Positions 1 to 4,330 of a DNA stretch of 10,730 nucleotides are shown here, piece by piece (within the stretch, counting starts at the first letter, position 1; each line of letters opens with the position of its first letter). Source of the stretch: Deltaproteobacteria bacterium (lineage in GTDB: Bacteria > UBA10199 > SPLOWO2-01-44-7); the NCBI GenBank assembly GCA_030688705.1, contig JAUYJH010000076.1, positions 1-10,730 on the forward strand. Direction: 5' to 3'. The notes below the pieces were generated by a model. It was not told the DNA's origin. It saw only the letters and a program-made list of their open reading frames with translations, and searched no databases. A program made the position numbers and the translations under genes.

Positions 1-123
1 CCCGTGACCCCATTGAAAAAGAAAATAAAAACCGGCCAGAATGACAACGGCAAACGGAATGACAAACGCCATCTCGACCGCGGCGGAACCTTTGCGATTT
101 ATGTTGAATATTTTGCGGTTCAA
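1..123 (-). CDS. TadE-like pseudopilin, N-terminal fragment (runs off the window)
   Basis: Translation from a TTG at 123-121 gives a short basic N-terminus, then GSAAVEMAFVIPFAVVIL and a hydrophobic stretch ending at the window edge. A Gly-x3-VE-x3-VIP motif followed by one membrane helix is the signature of TadE-family minor pseudopilins, which help assemble the Flp/Tad pilus at the inner membrane. The start is supported by a GGAGGG SD sequence about 3-4 bases upstream and by an in-frame TAA just before it, which leaves little room for an earlier start. It follows a TadG-like gene and another TadE-like gene, as in other tad loci. Only about 40 residues are visible. It overlaps the open frame of the TadG-like gene, which is probably an artefact of that gene's altered 3' end. 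Confidence 0.62.
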   Translation of the reverse strand, partial: MNRKIFNINRKGSAAVEMAFVIPFAVVILAGFYFLFQWGHG

Positions 124-985
124 AATCCCTCCAATTGTCGATTATGGGGGCTTGCGTCGCCCCCTCCACGGGCAAAGCCCATGGAGCCTCCCCCTCTCGC
201 CGCCTTTGGCGGCTAGGTTTTAAAAAGCCCTCTTTGGGGAGCGCCTGCACGGGAACAAAGGCGGTTTGATATAGAAACGCTTCGTCCGATTGCGACTTTA
301 CGGCGTAATTCCAGATGGAGCCGCCAAAAGGCTGGGCCGCAGAGACCGCCCGCATCACCGGTTTCCATTTGGGGATTTTCAGTTCGGCCCCAAAGACGGA
401 GGCAACGGTTTTGGAGGGGTCTTTCACGAATCCGATCCTTGCCTCTCGATTGGTTCCCGGAATTCTTTTGTGCCCCGTCGGGTCGAAAATCATCCCGTTG
501 ATTTTATCGAAGGCAAAATCACGCCGGGGACCGTCCCAAATCACGAGCGGCGCTTCATAAAGCGGAATCAATTGGGCATTGGGAATCTCTTTTTGCGCCT
601 CACTTTGCGCAATTTCAAAAGCGGCGGCATAGAGCATGCGGCCTTTTTCCTCCATGGAATCATAAAGATCGTTTTGGTCTTGCCAGAGTTTTTCCACGCG
701 CTCTTTTGCCTTTTCATCCGTCGGCTGGGCGATTTGGTCATCCAGTTCTTCTTCAACTTTTAAAAACAGCTCATGCGCCTTTCTGTTTTTCAAAGACCAT
801 TGATTCAAAATTTCGGTCATATAGCTTGCGGCGGCGTAGGTTCCCCGGTCCAAGGCCCCTTGCAGTTTCATTTTGTAGAAACCAATTCTCGAAAATTCGG
901 CGATCGCCGCCGTCACAAAGGCGAACGTCACCAGAAAAAAGAGAAACAAGACAAAGACATGGCCTTTGTGGTTCATCGACCGCAT
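2..985 (-). CDS. TadG-like Tad pilus assembly protein, 3' end unclear
   Basis: Translating the minus strand from ATG at 985 gives MRSMNHKGHVFVLFLFF, a membrane helix (about residues 9-30), then FSRIGFYKMKLQGALDRGTYAAA. This layout (short Gly-containing N-terminus, one helix, then a 'LQ-x-A-x-D-x-x-x-x-AA' stretch) fits the TadG-like N-terminal region of tad loci. A charged, Glu/Lys/Gln-rich soluble part follows. The start could also be ATG at 976, whose ATGA overlaps the TGA of the upstream TadE-like gene; ATG 985 has a GGAG about 10 bases upstream. No in-frame stop appears before the window edge. From about position 220 onward the translation becomes Arg- and Cys-rich and crosses hairpin repeat DNA, so the native protein probably ended near there (about 250 residues). 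I infer that the repeat removed or displaced the stop. Confidence 0.6.
   Translation of the reverse strand, partial: MRSMNHKGHVFVLFLFFLVTFAFVTAAIAEFSRIGFYKMKLQGALDRGTYAAASYMTEILNQWSLKNRKAHELFLKVEEELDDQIAQPTDEKAKERVEKLWQDQNDLYDSMEEKGRMLYAAAFEIAQSEAQKEIPNAQLIPLYEAPLVIWDGPRRDFAFDKINGMIFDPTGHKRIPGTNREARIGFVKDPSKTVASVFGAELKIPKWKPVMRAVSAAQPFGGSIWNYAVKSQSDEAFLYQTAFVPVQALPKEGFLKPSRQRRREGEAPWALPVEGATQAPIIDNWRDFEPQNIQHKSQRFRRGRDGVCHSVCRCHSGRFLFSFSMGSR
149..221. repeat. Pair of adjacent hairpins, probable dispersed palindromic repeat
   Basis: Two hairpins sit side by side. The first has arms at 164-173 and 177-186 (CTCCACGGGC and GCCCATGGAG, one wobble position, AAA loop). The second has perfect arms GCCGCC and GGCGGC at 199-204 and 208-213 with a TTT loop. 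They lie at the junction between the TadG-like frame and the start of the next TadE-like gene. The base composition differs from the coding DNA on either side, so a REP/MITE-type insertion is a reasonable reading. An mRNA-processing or attenuation hairpin inside the operon is the alternative. Confidence 0.55.
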
Positions 986-1323
986 AATTTGTAGTCTCCG
1001 TCGTTTCCGCAAAAACCGATTCCATTGTCCATTTGGGTGATTTTAAAATCGGCGTCTTTTTGTCCCTGATTATTCAAATCAAGCGAAAGGCCTTTTAAGG
1101 CTGGCTGAAACGGGACCGTCACTTTCGAAAACCGTCCGTCTTGGGCCATATAAACCGCCGCTTTTCTCGCTTTTCCATAGGCTTTGAGGTGGGCCATTTG
1201 GGCTTTGAAAATCCAAAGGGCCGCCGCGACCAAAGCGGCCAAAAGAAAAACAAAAAACGGCATGACCGCCATAAATTCGACCGTCATGCTCCCCTTTTCA
1301 GCCTCCCGGCGTCTGATTTTCAT
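973..1323 (-). CDS. TadE-like minor pseudopilin
   Basis: This is a 116-residue protein. Residues 1-10 are basic (MKIRRREAEK), followed by GSMTVEFMAVMPFFVFLLAA and a membrane helix to about residue 38. The Gly-x3-VEF-x3-MP motif is typical of TadE-family proteins, which are processed like prepilins and needed for Flp pilus assembly. The rest is a short periplasmic domain with two Cys near the C-terminus (residues 105 and 114) that could form a disulfide. The ATG at 1323 is preferred because the motif then lies near the N-terminus and a GGAG stands about 7 bases upstream. A longer frame upstream is only the shadow of the pilin gene. The start overlaps the end of the Flp pilin gene by 26 bp and the stop overlaps the next gene, so translation is likely coupled. 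Confidence 0.8.
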   Translation of the reverse strand: MKIRRREAEKGSMTVEFMAVMPFFVFLLAALVAAALWIFKAQMAHLKAYGKARKAAVYMAQDGRFSKVTVPFQPALKGLSLDLNNQGQKDADFKITQMDNGIGFCGNDGDYKLCGR

Positions 1324-1492
1324 AGGTCGTCTCCAAAGTTTTGATGACGTTATCGCCCAGTGTATCGACCCCGCTCTTGAATTTGGGGAGCAGTGCCGAT
1401 GCCGCCGCCACCAGCCCCAACACCACAATGGCGATGATGAGCATGTATTCGGTGGCCGATTGACCCCGTTTGTTGCGCAAGATTTTAAGCAT
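1298..1492 (-). CDS. flp: Flp-type (type IVb) pilin
   Basis: This 64-residue prepilin has the leader MLKILRNKRG followed by QSATEYMLIIAIVVLGLVAA. Cleavage after Gly10 would leave Glu5 and Tyr6 in the mature protein, the hallmark of type IVb Flp pilins. The processed subunit would polymerise through its hydrophobic helix (about residues 17-33) into thin adhesive Flp pili. Length and layout match the family. An AGGAGG lies about 5 bases before the ATG. It heads a minus-strand operon with TadE-like and TadG-like genes. The DNA just upstream belongs to a repeat-bounded four-helix-bundle gene whose C-terminal codons overlap this start by 8 bp, so the pilin promoter must lie within or beyond that element. 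Confidence 0.88.
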   Translation of the reverse strand: MLKILRNKRGQSATEYMLIIAIVVLGLVAAASALLPKFKSGVDTLGDNVIKTLETTYENQTPGG

Positions 1493-1898
1493 TTATTCCT
1501 CCTTTGTTATTTGGACCAAGGACCATGGACAATGGACCATGGACTTCGGATTCAACGGCGCGGATAAGCCCGTACAAACATTTTGCTGTTTTATGACAAA
1601 ACTCGATTAATTGTTTGAGATGAGGTTCTCCTAAATAATGAAGTCGAGCAGATATTTCCAAAAGCGATTCGGTTTCTGAAAGGGAGCCCCTTGCAATATA
1701 CAAAAAGTTTAAATAATCTTTTTTGTGCTGCCTACCTGCACCCTCGGCAATGTTTGCCAATACTGAAATGGCCGATCTGCGCACTTGTGATATCAGCCCA
1801 TATCGTTCTTCTTTTGGAAATTTCCCGGTTTGTCCGTAAATAGCTACGGCAAGGTCACTTGCCAAAAGCCAGGCCTCGATTTTTTTAAAATTTCTCAT
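1485..1898 (-). CDS. Four-helix-bundle protein (23S rRNA intervening-sequence / S23 type)
   Basis: This 137-residue protein shows the pattern of the four-helix-bundle family (PF05635 / TIGR02436): FPKEERYGLISQVRRSAISV at about 27-46, then LANIAEGAGR (47-56) and GSLSETESLLEISARLHYLG (71-90). Family members were first found in intervening sequences of 23S rRNA genes and are related in fold to the Avd accessory protein of diversity-generating retroelements; their function is largely unknown. The ATG at 1898 fits the family N-terminus. An earlier ATG would translate only repeat DNA. AAGGA within the flanking repeat may act as SD. The last ~18 residues (from His120) are encoded by a heptamer array and are probably not native. 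Inverted heptamer arrays bracket the gene. It has no functional link to its neighbours that I can see. Confidence 0.83.
   Translation of the reverse strand: MRNFKKIEAWLLASDLAVAIYGQTGKFPKEERYGLISQVRRSAISVLANIAEGAGRQHKKDYLNFLYIARGSLSETESLLEISARLHYLGEPHLKQLIEFCHKTAKCLYGLIRAVESEVHGPLSMVLGPNNKGGINA
1513..1544. repeat. GGACNNW heptamer array, downstream side of the four-helix-bundle gene
   Basis: About four and a half tandem 7-bp units can be read on the plus strand: GGACCAA, GGACCAT, GGACAAT, GGACCAT, then GGAC. The array lies inside the last codons of the four-helix-bundle frame and about 20 bp before the Flp pilin start. It is in inverted orientation relative to the array at 1904-1950. Confidence 0.85.
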
Positions 1899-1903
1899 CT
1901 TTT

Positions 1904-1950
1904 GGTCCTTGGTCCTTGGTCCATTGTCCATGGTCCATGGTCCTTGGTCC
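1904..1950. repeat. GGACNNW heptamer array, upstream side of the four-helix-bundle gene
   Basis: Read on the minus strand this is about six and a half tandem 7-bp units of types GGACCAA, GGACCAT and GGACAAT, ending 5 bases before the start codon of the four-helix-bundle gene. It directly abuts copy 1 of the ~95-bp dispersed repeat at 1954. Its last units supply the AAGGA that may serve as ribosome binding site for the gene. Confidence 0.85.
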
Positions 1951-1953
1951 TGT

Positions 1954-2043
1954 CCTTTGCACAAACCGTGCCAAGCAAAAGGGCCCAAATTTGAAGTTTG
2001 AGGAAGGGTGAGCGACGATTATTGGACGGTGAGTGTAGCGATT
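1954..2043. repeat. Dispersed ~90-bp repeat, copy 1
   Basis: It begins CCTTTGCACAAACCGTGCC and ends GTGTAGCGATT on the plus strand. Comparison by eye with 4201-4290 shows three mismatches in 90 bases and no gaps. It lies 15 bp beyond the stop codon of the HigA-like gene; in the spacer and the last codons a weaker similarity (AGGCGGCG) continues to about 2071. On the minus strand a small stem can form (GGCAC with GTGC around GGTTT). Confidence 0.9.
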
Positions 2044-2058
2044 CGGTCTTATAAGAAG

Positions 2059-2358
2059 TCAGGCGGCGCGGGATTTCTTGAAATCAAGCACCAAGGTTTT
2101 ATGGAGTGCTTGGGCGATTTTTTGGAGAATGCTCAAAGAATGGCCTTCATAGTCGGCATCCTCCAAACGGGAGATAACCGACTGTTGAGTACCAATGAGG
2201 TCGGCCAGCTGGGATTGTGTCAAACCCGCAGCTTCCCGGGCATCGCGAATTAACAGGGCAATGCGTAAATTTAACTTCTCCTCTTCATAATATTTTTGTA
2301 ATTCAGGATCTTTTTCGGCCCGCCATTTTAATATTTCAAGTGCATTGCTAGTTTTCAC
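2059..2358 (-). CDS. higA: HigA-like XRE-family antitoxin
   Basis: This 99-residue protein has an acidic, Lys-rich N-terminal helix region and a helix-turn-helix at about residues 39-70 (DAREAAGLTQSQLADLIGTQ, then QSVISRLED). This matches XRE-type antitoxins of the HigBA family, which bind the toxin and repress their own operon. I chose the GTG at 2358 because a GGAGG stands 6 bases upstream. An ATG at 2400 would add 14 basic residues (MKTIRKNTAVRRKK) and has only a weak AAGG. The GTG start overlaps the toxin stop by 11 bp, a usual toxin-first HigBA layout. The last codons lie at the edge of a dispersed repeat. Assignment to HigA rather than another XRE antitoxin rests on the toxin partner. 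Confidence 0.83.
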   Translation of the reverse strand: MKTSNALEILKWRAEKDPELQKYYEEEKLNLRIALLIRDAREAAGLTQSQLADLIGTQQSVISRLEDADYEGHSLSILQKIAQALHKTLVLDFKKSRAA

Positions 2359-2728
2359 TTTTTTCCTCCGTACAGCTGTATTTTTCCGGATTGTTTTCAT
2401 AAATAACCTTGTTTTTTATGGCCATTTCAATTTCTCTTAACGGCACCCTATCTTCCTTTGTCAATCCATGCGAAAGAATAACTACGTCCCTCCTATAAAA
2501 GAAATAAAGAATCCTAAAATTTACTGACTGATGCCTCCAACGCAATTCATAAATTCCATCTCGCAAATAATCGGCAAAAGGACGTCGCAATTCATGACCT
2601 TGTCTTTCAAGTTCTTCAATTCGGGTCCTCGCCTTTGCCTCAACATTTTTTGGCAATTCTTTGAACCAGTCCAAAATAGGACATCGGTTTCTTTCATCTT
2701 TAAAAAATTTAACCTCTATTTTTGGCAT
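2348..2728 (-). CDS. higB: HigB-like RelE-superfamily toxin (phage Gp49-like)
   Basis: This 126-residue protein starts MPKIEVKFFKDERNRCPILD and contains ELPKNVEAKARTRIEELERQ, LRDGIYELRW and NFRILYFFYRRDVVILSHGL followed by TKEDRVPLREIEMA. This strand-helix-helix-strand pattern ending in 'hGh-K' fits the Gp49/HigB branch of RelE-type toxins, which cleave mRNA at the ribosome. Basic and aromatic residues on the central strands (Arg64, Arg72, Tyr75, Arg79, Arg80) would be candidates for RNA contact. The C-terminus (about 110-126) is a hydrophilic extension that overlaps the antitoxin start. The antitoxin gene follows directly, giving a toxin-first operon. No SD is visible; TATAAT lies only 5 bases before the ATG, so the transcript could be leaderless. 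Confidence 0.83.
   Translation of the reverse strand: MPKIEVKFFKDERNRCPILDWFKELPKNVEAKARTRIEELERQGHELRRPFADYLRDGIYELRWRHQSVNFRILYFFYRRDVVILSHGLTKEDRVPLREIEMAIKNKVIYENNPEKYSCTEEKSEN
2365..2369 (-). promoter_or_regulatory. Ribosome binding site that sets the HigA start
   Basis: GGAGG on the minus strand lies 6 bases before the GTG at 2358, inside the 3' end of the toxin gene. It favours this GTG over the upstream ATG at 2400 and suggests the antitoxin is translated efficiently and independently of the toxin. Confidence 0.7.
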
Positions 2729-2732
2729 AATG

Positions 2733-2738
2733 ATTATA
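2733..2738 (-). promoter_or_regulatory. Candidate -10 box of the higBA operon
   Basis: A perfect TATAAT on the minus strand ends 5 bases before the toxin ATG. No good -35 hexamer is seen (best is TTGTAT, 3 of 6, at 16-bp spacing). Normal spacing would put the transcription start at or next to the A of the ATG, implying a leaderless mRNA. The region is AT-rich, so a chance match is possible. Confidence 0.35.
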
Positions 2739-2776
2739 GCAATATTGTGATTAAATACAAACCCTGAATTTTACGA

Positions 2777-2870
2777 TTGCACAAACCATGCCAGCCAAAA
2801 GTGGGTAAATTTGAAGTTTGAGGAAGGGGGAGCGACGGTTATTGGACGGTGAGTGTAGCGATTACGTCTT
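2777..2870. repeat. Dispersed ~90-bp repeat, copy 2 (diverged)
   Basis: It runs from TTGCACAAACC to GTGTAGCGATTACGTCTT and has roughly eight to ten differences from copies 1 and 3, mostly in the first third. The block AAATTTGAAGTTTGAGGAAG is unchanged. It ends 6 bp before the stop codon of the CopG-type antitoxin gene and begins about 38 bp upstream of the HigB -10 box. Confidence 0.88.
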
Positions 2871-2876
2871 CACGGA

Positions 2877-3128
2877 TTATCTCTTTTTATCTGTATAGCG
2901 CCGGGCATAGCCGCGCAGAACCCCCCGCATCATTCGCTGATACTTGGAGCCGAGCTTCGAAGCCGTTTCTTTGAAAAATTCAAGACTTTCTCGGTCGAGA
3001 GAAATGGTAATTTTGACTAATTCGTCTACGGGGGCCAGTTGTTCGGGAGGAGGTAAAAAATCATCTATCTCTTTTAAGCTTCCAACCGGCCTATCACCTG
3101 GGACCTTCTGTCTTGTTTTTCCTTTCAT
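2877..3128 (-). CDS. CopG-type antitoxin, no visible toxin partner
   Basis: This 83-residue protein has a charged, Pro-containing N-terminal half, then VKITISLDRESLEFFKETAS at about 38-57 and KYQRMMRGVLRGYARRY at about 62-78. A short beta strand (VKITISL) followed by two helices is the ribbon-helix-helix DNA-binding fold of CopG-type antitoxins (PF12441-like). Such proteins usually pair with BrnT- or RelE-type toxins encoded next to them. Here the gene upstream is replaced by a 116-bp palindrome, and downstream comes a repeat and then a complete HigBA pair, so this copy seems to be an orphan. The start is supported by AAGGAAG 4 bases before the ATG. It could still be a solitary RHH regulator rather than a TA remnant. 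Confidence 0.75.
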   Translation of the reverse strand: MKGKTRQKVPGDRPVGSLKEIDDFLPPPEQLAPVDELVKITISLDRESLEFFKETASKLGSKYQRMMRGVLRGYARRYTDKKR

Positions 3129-3149
3129 ACAACTTCCTTGTATAGAATG

Positions 3150-3265
3150 GGCCTGTCGCCGAAGTCATTCTGAGGAGCGTTAGCGACGAAGAATCCCATT
3201 CCAACGCTGTTGCTGAACTGGATTCTTCGCCCTTCGGGCTCAGAATGACGCTTCGGCGACAGGCC
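3150..3265. repeat. Long imperfect palindrome (MITE/REP-like element)
   Basis: The outer arms GGCCTGTCGCCGAAG (3150-3164) and CTTCGGCGACAGGCC (3251-3265) are perfect 15-bp inverted copies. The next 10 bases, TCATTCTGAG (3165-3174), pair with CTCAGAATGA (3239-3248) after a 2-base bulge. An inner pair GAAGAATCC (3188-3196) and GGATTCTTC (3220-3228) is also inverted. The sequence resembles the 'CTGAG...GAAGAATC' palindromic repeats scattered through many bacterial genomes. It has no transposase and no coding content I would trust; long frames through it are artefacts of the symmetry. Confidence 0.88.
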
Positions 3266-3285
3266 AGAATAGTGTGGCATTTATA

Positions 3286-3336
3286 TGGAGCGGTTACGTC
3301 ATGTGTAGAAGGATCAATATGAAACAAGCGGCGGGG
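3286..3336. repeat. Truncated remnant of the dispersed repeat (right end only)
   Basis: GAGCGGTTACGTC (3288-3300) and ATGAAACAAGCGGCGGGG (3319-3336) resemble the right end of copy 3, TAGCGATTACGTC and ATGAAACAGGCGGCGTGG. The left three quarters of the repeat are absent, and the neighbouring 3150-3265 palindrome stands close to the break. It lies 8 bp beyond the stop codon of the MqsA-like gene, the same relative position as the other copies. Confidence 0.55.
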
Positions 3337-3344
3337 TGCATCGG

Positions 3345-3836
3345 TCAAGCTGCTTCTTTAAGCCGCCAACCGTTCTTATCCGTATTCAAAATTATTCTTT
3401 TCACTTTTTTTCCTTGTTGGCGCATCCACCAATCATGAAAATCATAATCCCGATCCGGAAGTTTATTGGCGACCAAGGAACGCACCAACACATCTAATGT
3501 TTTACTGATCGGAAATTTATTGTTTTCAAAGCGAGATACCGTTTCTTTGGTCAATCCGACACGCATGGCAAACATCGCACTGGACAACCCCAAATAAGTC
3601 CTTAAAAAACGCAATTCTTTGCCATTTAAAGGATCTTTCTTGAAAATTAGAACGCGTGCGATAATGGCATTCAGTTTTTCCTGATCTCCAAAACCAAAAT
3701 ACTCTTCTCCACATTGATCACATTTATAATATTCCACTCCCTGCAGGGTTACATTGTCAAGACCGGACTGCTTGTATTTGACAGTGGTGGCCTGTTTTTT
3801 AAGAACCTTTTTATTGTCACAAAGAACACAATGCAT
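3345..3836 (-). CDS. MqsA-type antitoxin (zinc finger plus XRE helix-turn-helix)
   Basis: This 163-residue protein has an N-terminal zinc-binding module with Cys3-x2-Cys6 and Cys39-x2-Cys42, and an XRE-type helix-turn-helix at about 73-107 (GKELRFLRTYLGLSSAMFAM, then GLTKETVSRFENNK). This two-domain layout is that of MqsA/YgiT-family antitoxins, whose C-terminal domain represses the operon. The C-terminal ~40 residues are basic and aromatic, an extension of unknown role. A GGAGG lies 4 bases before the ATG, and the gene overlaps the end of the preceding DUF4258 gene by 20 bp, so the two form an operon. The partner is a DUF4258 protein, not MqsR itself, so I do not use the name mqsA. Confidence 0.82.
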   Translation of the reverse strand: MHCVLCDNKKVLKKQATTVKYKQSGLDNVTLQGVEYYKCDQCGEEYFGFGDQEKLNAIIARVLIFKKDPLNGKELRFLRTYLGLSSAMFAMRVGLTKETVSRFENNKFPISKTLDVLVRSLVANKLPDRDYDFHDWWMRQQGKKVKRIILNTDKNGWRLKEAA

Positions 3837-4143
3837 TTTTCCTCCATGCCGTTACGACAACCAGACTGTCTTCAGAATCAAAAGAAACAACAACCATAAT
3901 ATTATTCGTTTCCAGCCGGTAGCGATAAGAACCATTTTCCAATTCAGCTTCGCCCAAGATTTTTGAGCTGGAGCTCTTGATAACATTTAAAATATCGGCC
4001 GTTATCAAGTCATCGTCGAGCATCTCCTCCAAAGCATGGCGAGAAAAACGGATATTTTTCGGGTGTTCTCTGGCAATAGCAGAAACACGCTTTCTCGCCT
4101 GATTTTTGTCCAACCGCTTCGCTCTATAGTCATGATGTAGCAT
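3817..4143 (-). CDS. DUF4258-family putative toxin paired with an MqsA-type antitoxin
   Basis: This 108-residue protein has a basic N-terminus (DYRAKRLDKNQARKR), then NIRFSRHALEEMLDDDLIT, the 'F-S-x-HA-x-E-x-M' motif of DUF4258 proteins. Strands follow (NGSYRYRLETNNIMVVVSF, then SLVVVTAWRK). DUF4258 proteins are small, share a RelE/MqsR-like layout and are often encoded just before an MqsA-type antitoxin, as here (20-bp overlap). I infer a ribonuclease-type toxin; the activity is not proven for this family member. The start is uncertain: ATG 4143 has no SD and overlaps a TATAAT. The frame stays open upstream to 4428, but that part is repeat DNA and the shadow of the SPFH gene. Confidence 0.72.
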   Translation of the reverse strand: MLHHDYRAKRLDKNQARKRVSAIAREHPKNIRFSRHALEEMLDDDLITADILNVIKSSSSKILGEAELENGSYRYRLETNNIMVVVSFDSEDSLVVVTAWRKNALCSL

Positions 4144-4170
4144 TATATCAATAATTGATTTAAAATCAAT
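4142..4170 (-). promoter_or_regulatory. Candidate promoter and operator upstream of the DUF4258-MqsA operon
   Basis: On the minus strand TTGATT (4169-4164) and TATAAT (4147-4142) are separated by 16 bases. The -35 part falls in an inverted repeat, ATTGATTT and AAATCAAT (4154-4161 and 4163-4170), which could be the autoregulatory operator. The -10 overlaps the assigned ATG, so either the real start is further in or the match is chance in AT-rich DNA. Confidence 0.3.
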
Positions 4171-4200
4171 TTTTTTGGCTAGGGCATTTTCCACATCATG

Positions 4201-4321
4201 CCTTTGCACAAACCGTGCCAAGCAAAAGGGCCCAAATTTGAAGTTTGAGGAAGGGTGAGCGACGGTTATTGGACGGCGGGTGTAGCGATTACGTCTGGAT
4301 AAAATGAAACAGGCGGCGTGG
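4201..4321. repeat. Dispersed ~90-bp repeat, copy 3, with extended right end
   Basis: 4201-4290 matches 1954-2043 with three mismatches by eye. The extension ACGTC and ATGAAACAGGCGGCG (to 4321) is shared with the remnant at 3286-3336. It lies 9 bp beyond the stop codon of the SPFH-family gene and about 57 bp upstream of the DUF4258 start, so it marks the boundary between the conserved gene cluster and the TA island. Confidence 0.9.
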
Positions 4322-4330
4322 CCCTCGCGC

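Noticed and set aside
771..1025. 84-residue minus-strand frame across the TadE-TadG junction
   Set aside because: It is out of frame with both tad genes, whose motifs and start/stop overlap account for this DNA.
1513..1950. Heptamer arrays as a CRISPR
   Set aside because: The units are 7 bp, directly tandem and without spacers, and no cas gene is present.
3094..3348. 84-residue minus-strand frame
   Set aside because: It is read mostly through the palindrome at 3150-3265 and overlaps the ends of two better supported genes; there is no family resemblance.
1954..4321. The ~90-bp repeats as integron attC sites
   Set aside because: The position after stop codons fits, but I find no RYYYAAC / GTTRRRY pair at the repeat ends in all copies. 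The nearest candidate (GTCCAAT with a TTTGGGC-like partner) is lost in copy 2, and no integrase gene is in view.
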